A stretch of 64,000 bases of DNA from Polaribacter sp. (GTDB lineage: Bacteria > Bacteroidota > Bacteroidia > Flavobacteriales > Flavobacteriaceae): the NCBI GenBank assembly GCA_028343155.1, contig JAOLXX010000007.1, positions 1 through 64,000 on the forward strand. Reading direction: 5' to 3'. Under the pieces are notes generated by a model, which did no database searches, had not been told where the DNA came from, and saw only the letters and a list, made by a program, of their open reading frames with translations. Position numbers and translations under genes: made by a program. Within the stretch, counting starts at the first letter, position 1. Each line of letters starts with the position of its first letter. Shown here one piece after another: positions 9,770-18,750 of the stretch.

Positions 9770-10951
9770 TTGAAAAAAGATTTTTTCAAATATCAAGCAC
9801 AAACCTCTCCTCACCCACTTGCCATAGAAGTTTCTAAAGCAAAAGGAAGTTATATTTATGACACCTCGGGTAAAAAATATTTGGACTTTGTGGCGGGTGT
9901 TTCTGCAAATAGCTTGGGACACAATCATCGAAAGGTTGTAAAAGCTATTAAAAAGCAATTAAACAGCTATTCTCACGTAATGGTTTATGGGGAATTTATA
10001 CAAAAACCACAAGTAGCATTGTGCAAATTATTAGCAGAAAATTCTCCTGAAAATTTAAACTCTGTATACATCACTAATTCAGGAACAGAAGCAACCGAAG
10101 GGGCTTTAAAATTAGCGAAAAGGGCTACAAATAGGGCAGAAATAATTGCAGCAAAAAATTCTTATCATGGAAATACCATGGGCGCTATGAGTGTTTCTGG
10201 AGTAGAGAAACAAAATGCAGCCTTTAGACCTTTAGTACCGGGCACAAAATTTATTGTCTTTAACGACCCAACGGACCTCCATAAAATTACAACAAAAACT
10301 GCAGCAGTAATATTAGAAACAATTCAAGGGGGCGCAGGATTTATTACCCCTAAGAATGATTTTTTATCTAAAATAAAAGAACGTTGTCAAGAAGTTGGCG
10401 CTTTGTTAATTTTAGATGAAATACAAACAGGAATTGGGAGAACAGGTACTTTTTGGGGATTCGAAAACTATCAAATCATTCCTGATATAATAATTACAGG
10501 AAAGGGTTTAGGAGGCGGAATGCCAATTGGTGCTTTTATCGCTTCTTTTGAAAAAATGAACTTATTAAAAATCAATCCTAAATTAGGACATATTTCTACT
10601 TTTGCTGGACACCCTATAATTTCAGCAGCAAGTGCAGCAACGGTAAAAGAAATTACAAGTAGTAACTTGATACAGGAAGCTTTAAGAAAAGAAAAACTTA
10701 TTAGAAATCTGTTAATTCACCCTTCAATTAAGGAAATTAGAGGAAAAGGATTAATGTTAGCGGCCTTTTTAGAAACTCCAGAATTGGTTGCAAAAGTGGT
10801 TCACAAATGCTTAGAAAAAGGATTGATTCTCTTCTTTTTATTATTTGAAGGTAGGGCAATGAGAATTACACCACCGCTCAATATTTCTGATAAAGAGATT
10901 AAAAAAGGCTGTAAAATGATTTTGAATGCGATAGATGAAGTACACCAGTAA
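9770..10951 (+). CDS. Class III PLP-dependent aminotransferase (acetylornithine/aspartate aminotransferase family)
   Basis: A 393-residue fold type I, class III aminotransferase. Marks in order: DFVAGVSANSLGHNHRKV, the phosphate-binding SGTEATEGALKLAKRAT, LILDEIQTGIGRTGTFWGFE with the ring-contacting Asp, and ITGKGLGGGMPIGAF with the Schiff-base Lys at 245. The length and motifs fit ArgD-like enzymes, but no arginine genes are near, and related enzymes use 4-aminobutyrate or other omega-amines, so the substrate is left open. The start is TTG, only 2 bases past the OstA-like gene stop, which implies translation coupling with it. Confidence 0.88.
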   Translation: MKKDFFKYQAQTSPHPLAIEVSKAKGSYIYDTSGKKYLDFVAGVSANSLGHNHRKVVKAIKKQLNSYSHVMVYGEFIQKPQVALCKLLAENSPENLNSVYITNSGTEATEGALKLAKRATNRAEIIAAKNSYHGNTMGAMSVSGVEKQNAAFRPLVPGTKFIVFNDPTDLHKITTKTAAVILETIQGGAGFITPKNDFLSKIKERCQEVGALLILDEIQTGIGRTGTFWGFENYQIIPDIIITGKGLGGGMPIGAFIASFEKMNLLKINPKLGHISTFAGHPIISAASAATVKEITSSNLIQEALRKEKLIRNLLIHPSIKEIRGKGLMLAAFLETPELVAKVVHKCLEKGLILFFLLFEGRAMRITPPLNISDKEIKKGCKMILNAIDEVHQ

Positions 10952-11021
10952 GTAATCCGCTCAATGAATATTATTCCAATAACGTCATTGATTCTTTTTT
11001 TGGTAAATGTGTTTTTAATCT

Positions 11022-12023
11022 TTAGTGTAAAATCTTAAATAATAATTCTTTTAAAATATCTTTTTGAGACTGACTTGCTCCTACTCCTTTGCTTTTTATA
11101 TCTGCCTCTCTTAAGAATGAAATTACCTGAGCTACTTTCCGCATTGGATAATTTCTTGCCGCTAAAAAGTATTCATCCACAAAATAAGGGCTGACACCAA
11201 TAGCTCTCGCAACGGCACTTTTAGATTTATCCTTCAAACCATGAAATAACAATAGTTGTGCAAAAAAACTATGCAACAAGGAAATCGTCATTACCAAAGG
11301 ATTATTCTTAGGGTTTTCTGCAAAGTAATTAATAATTCTATTCGCCTTTAGGATATTTTTATCTCCGATTGCTTTTCGCAATTCAAAATTATTGAAGTCT
11401 TTAGAAATACCAATATTGTCTTCTATATGATTGTCATCAATGATGGTTTCTTTAGGAAGAATTAGCATCAGTTTATCCAATTCATTGGATATTTTACTCA
11501 AATCAGTTCCCAAAAATTCAACCAACATTTGAGCTGCTTTTGGCGCAATTTGGTATTTCTTACCACTTAAAACTCTCCGAATCCAATCAGATACTTGATT
11601 TTCATACAGCTTTTTACTTTCGTAGATTAATCCTGATTTTGCAATTGCTTTGTGCAATTTTTTACGCTTATCAAGTTTTTTATATTTATAATTAAAAACT
11701 AAGACGGTTGTTTGCTGAGGGTTTTCAGCATACGCAACTAATTTCTCAATATTTCTACTTAAATCTTGCGCTTCTTTAACAATGATTACTTGCCGCTCTG
11801 CCATCATGGGATACCTTTTGGCTGCAGAAACAATATCTTCTATACCAACATCTCTACCATACATAACTTGCTGATTAAAGCCTTTTTCAGCTTCATCTAA
11901 GATGTTCTTTTCAATAAAATCAGAAATTTGATCTATATAATAAGGTTCTTCACCCATTAAAAAATAGATGGGTTTTATATTTCCCGCCTTAATCCCTGAA
12001 ACAATGTCTTTAATTTCGTTCAT
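11022..12023 (-). CDS. holA: DNA polymerase III subunit delta
   Basis: Clamp-loader delta subunit that opens the sliding clamp. The 333-residue product begins MNEIKDIVSGIKAGNIKPIY and has the HolA pattern: IYFLMGEEPYYIDQI at the N-terminus, ERQVIIVKEAQDL, VLVFNYKYKKLDKRKKL, then a helical C-terminal domain with LSKISNELDKLMLIL and the collar region FELRKAIGDKNILKANRI. It has no Walker motif, as expected for delta. It is divergent from the HsdR-N-like gene and its start at 12023 is the first ATG matching homologues. Confidence 0.95.
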   Translation of the reverse strand: MNEIKDIVSGIKAGNIKPIYFLMGEEPYYIDQISDFIEKNILDEAEKGFNQQVMYGRDVGIEDIVSAAKRYPMMAERQVIIVKEAQDLSRNIEKLVAYAENPQQTTVLVFNYKYKKLDKRKKLHKAIAKSGLIYESKKLYENQVSDWIRRVLSGKKYQIAPKAAQMLVEFLGTDLSKISNELDKLMLILPKETIIDDNHIEDNIGISKDFNNFELRKAIGDKNILKANRIINYFAENPKNNPLVMTISLLHSFFAQLLLFHGLKDKSKSAVARAIGVSPYFVDEYFLAARNYPMRKVAQVISFLREADIKSKGVGASQSQKDILKELLFKILH

Positions 12024-12259
12024 GCTACCATCAAACTATAAATGCTACGAATTTACGAATAATTTAAAAAAAAATCTGTACGTTTTTAAATCGAAAAAAC
12101 ATTATTAATGTGACTTTTAAACTCCTATTTAGGCACAGCTTTGTGAGCCACCTCTATAACCCACCACCCAAATCAAGATCTACCTCAAATAAAGTTAGAA
12201 CAATAGCATCACATTTTTTTTATAAACCATTTTAATTTATGATATTCGTGGCAATGAAA

Positions 12260-12703
12260 ATGCAAAAACTGGAACTTCCTAGCTATAATTTCAAACTCAA
12301 AATCAGCCAAAATAAGACCCTTATTTTTGATGAATTGAGAAAAAAATATATGGTTTTAACTCCCGAAGAATGGGTGCGTCAGCATTTTGTCTATTTTTTG
12401 ATTCATAAAAAAAAATACCCTATTTCTTTAATTGCTTTAGAAAAACAATTAACCATTAATAATCGCAAGAAAAGAACAGATATTTTGGTCTTTAACAAAG
12501 TAGGAAACCCTGAAATTATTGTAGAATGTAAAGCACCTTCTATCAAAATAAATCAAGATACTTTTGATCAAATTGCACGGTACAATTTAAAACTAAAAGC
12601 CAATTACTTGATTGTTACCAACGGTTTAGAACATTTTTATTGCAAAATGGACTTTGAAAATGAAACCTATATTTTCTTAAAAGAAATCCCTGATTACAGA
12701 TAA
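12260..12703 (+). CDS. Type I restriction HsdR N-terminal domain-like protein (stand-alone PD-(D/E)XK fold)
   Basis: A 147-residue protein made of one HsdR_N-type domain (PF13588-like). The nuclease-type core is visible as RTDILVF (Asp) followed by IIVECKAPS (Glu-x-Lys), with QIARYNLKLKANYLIVTNG as the next helix and strand. No helicase, methylase or specificity subunit is near, so this is not a restriction system. Such stand-alone proteins lie next to holA in many flavobacteria. The frame is open to 12239; of three ATG codons (12239, 12254, 12260) the last matches the conserved MQKLELPSYNF start best. Role unknown. Confidence 0.8.
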   Translation: MQKLELPSYNFKLKISQNKTLIFDELRKKYMVLTPEEWVRQHFVYFLIHKKKYPISLIALEKQLTINNRKKRTDILVFNKVGNPEIIVECKAPSIKINQDTFDQIARYNLKLKANYLIVTNGLEHFYCKMDFENETYIFLKEIPDYR

Positions 12704-12704
12704 C

Positions 12705-12864
12705 AAGGGAAATACATTTGTTTACAAACGTCAAGTCCACAGACTTTTTTTTTAATAATTTAGATGGGTTTGCTAAAGAGTTTGTTTAAAAAAAAGAACT
12801 CCAGAAGAAATTCAAGGAAAATCACATTTTGGGTACTACACATAAAAGGGAAATACATTTGTTT
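12705..12864 (+). repeat. Two direct copies of a 19-base element carrying a -7-like box
   Basis: The same 19 bases, AAGGGAAATACATTTGTTT, occur at 12705-12723 and 12846-12864, 141 bases apart in the 241-base gap before the glycosyltransferase gene. Each contains TACATTTG, a match to the -7 consensus. The matching does not extend into the flanks. They could be tandem promoters or remnants of a duplication. Confidence 0.5.
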
Positions 12865-12931
12865 TCTTCTAAAAAATCCTTTAAGAATACTAGAATTAAT
12901 AAAAAATAAGACGAAACTAATTTATAAAATG

Positions 12932-12939
12932 TAAATTTG
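12932..12939 (+). promoter_or_regulatory. -7 box TAAATTTG directly before the glycosyltransferase start
   Basis: Exact TAnnTTTG match that ends 5 bases before the TTG start at 12945. With the usual distance from this box to the first transcribed base, the message would begin at or next to the start codon, which implies a leaderless mRNA. Confidence 0.6.
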
Positions 12940-12944
12940 CTATC

Positions 12945-13943
12945 TTGAAAATAGCAATTATCATATTGAATTGGAATGGTCAAAAACTACTCGCAAAGTT
13001 TTTGCCATCTGTCGTAAATTTTAGTTCACAAAAAGCAGACATTTATATCGCTGACAATTCTTCCACAGATGGATCTATTGCTTATGTTCAAGAATTTTTT
13101 CCTGCTATAAAAATAGTTGAAAACGCTACAAATGGTGGCTATGCAAAAGGGTATAACGATGCTTTACAAATGATTGAAGCAGATATTTATTGCTTATTAA
13201 ATTCTGATGTAGAAGTTACAGAAAATTGGTTAGACCCCATTTTAAAAGTTTTTAAAGCTGATGAAAAAACAGCTATTATTCAACCAAAATTACTTGATTT
13301 TAAAGATAAAACAAAGTTTGAATATGCAGGAGCTGGTGGTGGTTTTTTAGATTTGTATGGATATCCTTTTTGCAGAGGACGCATTTTTAATCATTTAGAA
13401 ACGGATCAAGGGCAATTTAATGATGAAGCTGATATCTTTTGGGCATCAGGTGCTTGCTTGTTTATACGCTCAAAAATATATCATCAATTAGAGGGTTTCG
13501 ATGAAGATTATTTTGCGCATCAGGAAGAAATTGATTTATGTTGGAGAACTCAAAACATTGGGTACAAAGTAAAATACGTAGGAACTGCTGCTGTTTATCA
13601 TGTTGGAGGAGCAACTTTACAAGAAACCAATCCACAAAAAACATATTTAAACTTTAGAAATAGTTTGTTAAATGTTGTGAAAAACGTTCCAAAGAAATGG
13701 CTTTTATTCGTTGTTTTTTCACGTTTACTTTTGGATGGAGTTGCAGGAGTAAAATTCATGATTGAATTAAGACCCATCCATACTTGGGCAATATTAAAAG
13801 CACACTTGAGTTTTTATAAAAACTTTTATAAATTTCTAAAGAAGCGAAAAAAACTATCAAAAAAACCGGCTTACAATTTATACACCAGTATTGTTTGGCA
13901 ACATTTTGCTTTAAAAAGAAAAGTCTTTAACGATTTAAAATAA
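12945..13943 (+). CDS. Family 2 glycosyltransferase
   Basis: A 332-residue GT-A fold enzyme that transfers a sugar from a nucleotide sugar. The N-terminus KIAIIILNWNGQKLL, the ADNSSTDGS strand and turn, and the metal-binding NSDVE at residues 86-90 are clear, as is the acceptor-side motif FDEDYFAHQEEIDLCWR. The layout resembles the rhamnosyltransferase-like group that builds O-antigen or exopolysaccharide. The C-terminus has a hydrophobic patch (KKWLLFVVFSRLLLDGVAG) that may bind the membrane. The start is TTG, chosen because it directly follows a -7 box and fits the conserved N-terminus. It is a single gene, not part of a visible polysaccharide cluster. Confidence 0.88.
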   Translation: MKIAIIILNWNGQKLLAKFLPSVVNFSSQKADIYIADNSSTDGSIAYVQEFFPAIKIVENATNGGYAKGYNDALQMIEADIYCLLNSDVEVTENWLDPILKVFKADEKTAIIQPKLLDFKDKTKFEYAGAGGGFLDLYGYPFCRGRIFNHLETDQGQFNDEADIFWASGACLFIRSKIYHQLEGFDEDYFAHQEEIDLCWRTQNIGYKVKYVGTAAVYHVGGATLQETNPQKTYLNFRNSLLNVVKNVPKKWLLFVVFSRLLLDGVAGVKFMIELRPIHTWAILKAHLSFYKNFYKFLKKRKKLSKKPAYNLYTSIVWQHFALKRKVFNDLK

Positions 13944-14038
13944 AAAACTCATCTTACCACTGTATTCTTAAAAAAGTTGACTTAGTCTCATAAATCATTC
14001 ATCAACCTTTTAATTTCCCCACTCAATTATCTTACATC

Positions 14039-14656
14039 TTAAAGAATATCTATACTTCCTTTTCCTTCTCGAAGAACTATTGGATCATTTGTTAAATCAA
14101 TTACTGTAGAGGCTTGATTATCTCCAAAACCTCCATCGATTACTACATCAACTAGGTTTCCCCATTTTTCGAAAATCAGCTCTGGATCTGTAGTGTATTC
14201 TAGAATTTCATCATCATCTCTAATGGAAGTAGATACAATTGGATTCCCTAAGTTTTCAACTAAAGTTCTTATGATAGTATTGTCAGGAATGCGAATACCA
14301 ACTGTTTTTTTTTTCTTAAATACTTTTGGTAAATTATTGCTTCCAGGTAAAATAAACGTGTAGGGTCCAGGTAAAGCTCTTTTAAGAATTTTAAAGGTAG
14401 TACTGTCTATTTGCTTTACATAATCTGATAAATGACTTAAATTATTACAAATAAAAGAAAACTTTGCCTTCTCTAGCTTAACTCCTTTAATCAAAGCAAT
14501 CTTTTCTAAAGCCTTATTATTTGTAATATCACAGCCTAAACCATAAATTGTATCTGTAGGATAAATGACCAAACCTCCATTTTTCAGCACCTTTACAACT
14601 TGGTCTATTGCCTTTTGATTTGGATTTTCATTATATATTTTAATGAATTCTGCCAT
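14039..14656 (-). CDS. Sua5/YciO/YrdC family protein, YciO-like
   Basis: A 205-residue RNA-binding-type alpha/beta protein of the threonylcarbamoyl-AMP synthase superfamily. It shows GGLVIYPTDTIYGLGCDI, FSFICNNLSHLSDY, LPGPYTFILPG, VGIRIPDN and the closing VIDLTNDPIVLREGKGSIDIL. The overall match, including length and the REGxG tail, is closer to YciO than to TsaC, so making the t6A precursor is possible but not certain. The frame opens at 14671, but homologues begin at MAEFIKIYNENPN, so 14656 is used. It is the last gene of the minus-strand run below the response regulator, 69 bases away. Confidence 0.85.
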   Translation of the reverse strand: MAEFIKIYNENPNQKAIDQVVKVLKNGGLVIYPTDTIYGLGCDITNNKALEKIALIKGVKLEKAKFSFICNNLSHLSDYVKQIDSTTFKILKRALPGPYTFILPGSNNLPKVFKKKKTVGIRIPDNTIIRTLVENLGNPIVSTSIRDDDEILEYTTDPELIFEKWGNLVDVVIDGGFGDNQASTVIDLTNDPIVLREGKGSIDIL

Positions 14657-14724
14657 TATATAAAGATACAAAAAAACTCAATTTAATATAATTTCAAAGG
14701 GAGTTTATAGAAAAATACTGTTAT

Positions 14725-15426
14725 CTAAGATTTATCTACCATTCTAAATCCTTCTCCATGAATGTTTAAAATTTCTACAAATTCATCTGGTTTTAAATAC
14801 TTTCGAAGCTTTGCGATGTATACATCCATACTTCTTGATGTAAAATAATTATCATCTCTCCAAATCTTTGTCAATGCTAACTCTCTTGGCATTAAATCAT
14901 TTTTGTGAATTGCCAACATCCGTAACAACTTACTCTCTTTTGGTGAAAGTTTTATTGGTTCTCCATTGTCACCTATTGACAAGTGTCTCAGTTTAGAATT
15001 AAAGAAAAAACTACCTATTTGAAATTCAAATTGTTCTGATTCTGCAGGTTTATCAATGTCTTTTCTTTGTGAAATTGCCCTAATTTTATGCAACAATACC
15101 TCAGAGTCGAAAGGTTTATTTAAATAGTCATCTGCACCTACAGCATACCCTTTTAAAATGTCTTCTTTCAATGTCTTAGCCGTTAAGAAAATAATAGGTA
15201 TTTCTTTATTAGTAACTCTAATGTCTTGCGCTAAAGAAAAACCATCTTTTCGTGGCATCATTACGTCTAAAATACATAAGTCATATTCGTTGTTTTTAAA
15301 CATGATTAATCCCTCAATGCCGTCTTTAGCAAGTGTTACATTATAATCGTTCAGTGCTAAATAATCTTTTAAAACAGTTCCAAAATTTGGATCATCTTCA
15401 ACTAATAAAATTTTTTTGCTTCTCAT
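14725..15426 (-). CDS. OmpR-family response regulator
   Basis: A 233-residue two-domain regulator. The receiver has Asp11 and Asp12, the phospho-acceptor Asp54 in LCILDVMMPRKDG, and Lys104 in NKPF; the C-terminal half is a winged-helix DNA-binding domain (KLSPKESKLLRMLAIHKNDL, SRSMDVYIAKLRKYL). It follows its kinase gene after 17 bases and the two clearly form one two-component system. The arrangement and sequences are like the RprX/RprY pair of Bacteroides. Target genes cannot be read from the window. Confidence 0.95.
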   Translation of the reverse strand: MRSKKILLVEDDPNFGTVLKDYLALNDYNVTLAKDGIEGLIMFKNNEYDLCILDVMMPRKDGFSLAQDIRVTNKEIPIIFLTAKTLKEDILKGYAVGADDYLNKPFDSEVLLHKIRAISQRKDIDKPAESEQFEFQIGSFFFNSKLRHLSIGDNGEPIKLSPKESKLLRMLAIHKNDLMPRELALTKIWRDDNYFTSRSMDVYIAKLRKYLKPDEFVEILNIHGEGFRMVDKS

Positions 15427-15443
15427 TTTCTATTATTTATTTT

Positions 15444-17012
15444 TTAAATTAAAGGTAAACTTACTATAAATATACTTCCAGTTCCTTTTTCACTCTCTAC
15501 CAAAACAGTGCCATGATGTTTTTCAACAATTTCTTTTACATAAGCCAAACCAAGCCCATGACCTTTTACATCATGTATGTTGCCTTTTTGCTCTCTATAA
15601 AATTTATTAAACACAAGCTTCTGAACTGCTTTACTCATTCCTATTCCTTCATCTTTTATTTTAAAAATAAAAAAATTATTGGTACTCTCAGTGTACACAT
15701 TTATTTTAGGTGCTCCTTCAGAATACTTTAGAGCATTTTCTAATATATTAACTATAACGTTTGTTAAATGAAATTGATTACACGGTATTTCTGATATTAT
15801 TGCTTCAAAATGTGTTTCTAAGCTTCCGTTTTTATCTGCGATTAATAAATCAATACGTGTAATTCCATCCTCTATTAGGTCGTGAACATCTATTGTTTCC
15901 TTACTAATATCAATCTGATTTTTTTCTAACCTTGAAATCCTTAAGACATTTTCTACCTGAGTATGCATTCTTATATTTTCCTCTCGAATCATTTGTGCAT
16001 AGTATAAAATTTTATCTTTATCATTAATAATCTTTGGATTCTTAATAGAATCTAATGCCAAATTAATAGTTGCAATAGGTGTCTTAAACTCATGGGTCAT
16101 ATTATTTATAAAATCAGTTTTTATTTCTGATATCTTCTTTTGCCTGACTAATTGATAAAGAGAGCTTGAAAATGCAAATATTATAATTAAAATAAAAAAC
16201 AAAGAAAGTAATAAGATATCTGAAATACCAGAAAGTATATGCTCTTTTTTTGAAGGAAAAGTAACATATAATTCATAATCTGGAACCCCTGTTATATTAA
16301 AAAAAAGGGGATATTTATAGCTCTCCTTTTTATTAATGGTATAATAACCAGACTTTAATTTTGTAGCAAACCCGTCTTTACTATAGACTCCATATTTAAA
16401 GTCTAACGTAATATTCCGTTTTTCTAGTTCGTCTTTAATAGTTTCATTTAATTCTCTGTTACTTACTCTTTTATGTATCGGTCGGGTACTATTAATATTT
16501 CTAAATATTTCTGAAAATTGACTTCTCTCGATACTTTTCAACCTTTTGGTTAAAGAAAATCTCTTTTCATCAACGGAGGAAAATAAATCATCTGATCCTT
16601 TAATTAATCGAGACTGAAAAAAATCGTTTTTGCCAGTAACTCTTTTGATAATTATAGTATCATTATCCAGAAAATCAATAGGCATTTTAAAACTTTCTTC
16701 TAAAATTGTACCTCCGTAGGTGAATTTTTGTTTTGCTGTAGTATCAATTTCTTGGAATAGAAAATTTTTAATTTGAGCTTCGTCTGCTAAAATTTTATTT
16801 TCAAGAATACCTTCGTATTTTTTTTCTAAAGAAAACGCTTCTTTTTCATTAATTCTTTCAGAGATACTCCCCAAAGATTTTTGAACGTCATTCTTAAATT
16901 GTGCTTCCTTACTTTCTAGAGCATTGTTAATCCAATACAATTGAACGACAATAATTCCTACTAAGGAAATAGTCATTAAAGCAACAATAAAAACAAAAAT
17001 TTTCTTACTCAT
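15444..17012 (-). CDS. Membrane-bound sensor histidine kinase (RprX-like)
   Basis: A 522-residue inner-membrane kinase. Membrane spans are at about 6-28 and 263-286 and enclose a periplasmic sensor domain of about 230 residues. The cytoplasmic part has the H box MTHEFKTPIATINLALD with phospho-acceptor His307, the N box IVNILENALKYS, and ATP-binding motifs KDEGIGMS and GHGLGLAYV. There is no HAMP domain of normal size between span 2 and the H box. It is the first gene of the kinase-regulator pair. The ATG lies only 4 bases past a TAACTTTG box, so the mRNA is probably leaderless. The signal is unknown. Confidence 0.95.
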   Translation of the reverse strand: MSKKIFVFIVALMTISLVGIIVVQLYWINNALESKEAQFKNDVQKSLGSISERINEKEAFSLEKKYEGILENKILADEAQIKNFLFQEIDTTAKQKFTYGGTILEESFKMPIDFLDNDTIIIKRVTGKNDFFQSRLIKGSDDLFSSVDEKRFSLTKRLKSIERSQFSEIFRNINSTRPIHKRVSNRELNETIKDELEKRNITLDFKYGVYSKDGFATKLKSGYYTINKKESYKYPLFFNITGVPDYELYVTFPSKKEHILSGISDILLLSLFFILIIIFAFSSSLYQLVRQKKISEIKTDFINNMTHEFKTPIATINLALDSIKNPKIINDKDKILYYAQMIREENIRMHTQVENVLRISRLEKNQIDISKETIDVHDLIEDGITRIDLLIADKNGSLETHFEAIISEIPCNQFHLTNVIVNILENALKYSEGAPKINVYTESTNNFFIFKIKDEGIGMSKAVQKLVFNKFYREQKGNIHDVKGHGLGLAYVKEIVEKHHGTVLVESEKGTGSIFIVSLPLI

Positions 17013-17016
17013 GTAT

Positions 17017-17024
17017 CAAAGTTA
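17017..17024 (-). promoter_or_regulatory. -7 box TAACTTTG directly before the histidine kinase start
   Basis: Exact TAnnTTTG match on the minus strand (17024 down to 17017), four bases from the ATG at 17012. It predicts a leaderless message and its own promoter for the kinase-regulator pair, separate from the coaE unit upstream. Confidence 0.6.
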
Positions 17025-17116
17025 CGATTTTCACAAATTGAATTTATTGTTTTTATCAAAAAAATAGCTGTTTTATTCTAAATTTAAGAAAAAATTAAGA
17101 GTAATGCTGAATTAAA

Positions 17117-17713
17117 CTAAATTAAAATACTTTTTTTTGTTAAAATATTATGAATTTTAATGATTTGAGATTCTATATTTATACAATCAAAATTATAAAT
17201 AATGTAGTTAGACTGTAGTTGCTTTTTCTCTTCTAACCATTGGTTTTTCATTCTACTCTCTATGGCTTCTTTAGCGCTTTTATCCCTTAACATAATTCTT
17301 TCAATTCTAAGATTTAAAGGGGCAAAAACAGTTATAATAATATCGCAATTTAAATGACTTTTACTTTCAAAGAGAATTGCGTTTTCATAAATTATATACT
17401 GTATTTTTTGATGTTGATTCACAAATAGCTGAAAGTGCCTTTTTACTTCGGGGTGAACAATGGCGTTTAGAATCTCTAATTTTCTTTTATTTTTGAATAC
17501 AAGATTTGCAATAAAAGTACTATTTAATTGATTTTTAAGGTAAGATTCTTCTCCAAATTGTTCACAAATCTTGGCTTTAATTATTAATGAAGAGTTCATT
17601 ATTTTTTTTGCTTCAAAATCTGCGTTGTAAACAACAACGTGATCAAATTTTGAAAAAAATTGTGCTACTGTCGTTTTACCACTTCCTATTCCTCCAGTTA
17701 AACCAACAACCAT
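17117..17713 (-). CDS. coaE: Dephospho-CoA kinase
   Basis: Last step of coenzyme A synthesis: phosphorylates the 3'-hydroxyl of dephospho-CoA. The 198-residue product starts VVGLTGGIGSGKTTVAQFF (P-loop, residues 5-16), then has the CoE-type VVYNADFEAKKIMN, a HPEVKRHF segment, and the LID-type stretch RIMLRDKSAKEAIESRM. It is separated by one base from the YbbR-like gene upstream, so the two are translated together. Confidence 0.95.
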   Translation of the reverse strand: MVVGLTGGIGSGKTTVAQFFSKFDHVVVYNADFEAKKIMNSSLIIKAKICEQFGEESYLKNQLNSTFIANLVFKNKRKLEILNAIVHPEVKRHFQLFVNQHQKIQYIIYENAILFESKSHLNCDIIITVFAPLNLRIERIMLRDKSAKEAIESRMKNQWLEEKKQLQSNYIIYNFDCINIESQIIKIHNILTKKSILI

Positions 17714-17714
17714 T

Positions 17715-18653
17715 TTATTTCTGAATTAAAAAATCAATTTTATTTGGAAACACTTTAAAACTTTTTATAAAACTAGATTTTGCTACTACTTTAGGCAACA
17801 AGTAACTAAGATTATTTTCTTTAGAAATGGTATAATCACAGACAACTTTAAAAAAGTTTTTATCAATTTTATTAAAATTGGAAAGCCCCACTAAATAAAA
17901 AACTTCCACCGTTTTATTTAACATCGTTAACTCAACATTCTCAGGAAGATTGGTGACTTTAAAAGGAATTTTAAAAGAACCTTCTGTGAACTTTTCTACC
18001 TTTCCACTTATTGTTGTATACTCAGAATCCACTTTAATATTGGCTGAGTTTTCTGGCAATATGATTTTAACTTTTTCAGAAAAATCAGCCATTACATTTT
18101 TTAGTTCTAACACCCCTAAACTAAGTGTTTCTATTTGTGCTAATTGTGCTTCTGGTCCAGAAATCATAACACTATCTGGCGATACTGCTATCGCTTCTAA
18201 AACATCATAGCCAATATGATAACCGATTGCTAAATTTGGTTTTAAAGGGACTTTTTTAGAAATTAAATTTCCAATTTCTAGATAAATGGTATCCAAAACA
18301 ACTCCTTGTAATTGAATGCTAGAATTCAATTGTTGTTGAATTGTATTTATTTGATTTTTTGTTAAAAAGTAATACCTATTTAACGATTTCTTCGTCAAAT
18401 TAGCCGCATTTAATAAAAGCGTCATACTTCCAAATCTAGACTTTAAAATATTAAAACCAGAAGTTCTTACTATGATATCCAATTCTTTAGTTGGCTCTCT
18501 TTCTAATCGCTGATCTTTTGGAATACTGTGATAGCTCACAGGAAAAGTTAATAAGGTCGTGTATTCTTTAGAAAGTGTTATTAAAAGCCATATTAAAATA
18601 GATGCGACTAAAAAACTTATAAAACTTTTCGATATTTTTTTATTCTTAATCAA
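17715..18653 (-). CDS. YbbR-like domain-containing membrane-anchored protein
   Basis: A 312-residue protein with one N-terminal membrane span (FISFLVASILIWLLITL) and a periplasmic part made of YbbR-like beta repeats; phrases such as VPLKPNLAIGYHIGYDVL and SPDSVMISGPEAQL are typical. In other phyla YbbR (CdaR) proteins modulate the cyclic-di-AMP synthase, but no cdaA is near. The frame is open to an ATG at 18698, but that codon sits inside the hairpin terminator at 18697-18738, so I place the start at the TTG at 18653 (MIKNKKISKSF). It precedes coaE by one base. Confidence 0.8.
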   Translation of the reverse strand: MIKNKKISKSFISFLVASILIWLLITLSKEYTTLLTFPVSYHSIPKDQRLEREPTKELDIIVRTSGFNILKSRFGSMTLLLNAANLTKKSLNRYYFLTKNQINTIQQQLNSSIQLQGVVLDTIYLEIGNLISKKVPLKPNLAIGYHIGYDVLEAIAVSPDSVMISGPEAQLAQIETLSLGVLELKNVMADFSEKVKIILPENSANIKVDSEYTTISGKVEKFTEGSFKIPFKVTNLPENVELTMLNKTVEVFYLVGLSNFNKIDKNFFKVVCDYTISKENNLSYLLPKVVAKSSFIKSFKVFPNKIDFLIQK

Positions 18654-18696
18654 GATAAAATGAATTTTTATGCAATCTACATAAAAGCTGGTAAAC

Positions 18697-18738
18697 AAAA
18701 AAGTGAGCAGTATCTTAAAGGATACTGCTCACTTTTTT
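18697..18738 (-). terminator. Perfect 18-bp hairpin terminator after yajC
   Basis: 18697-18714 pairs fully with 18721-18738 around a six-base loop, with A/T ends that give a U-tract on either strand. It is 12 bases past the yajC stop and separates nusB-DUF1573-yajC from ybbR-coaE. Confidence 0.9.
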
Positions 18739-18750
18739 GTTTATAAAAAC

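Noticed and set aside
9614-9958. A 114-codon minus-strand frame
   Set aside because: It spans the junction of two well-supported plus-strand genes and has no recognisable motif.
12260-12703. Restriction-modification system suggested by the HsdR-N domain
   Set aside because: The protein is a lone 147-residue domain without methylase, specificity or helicase genes nearby.
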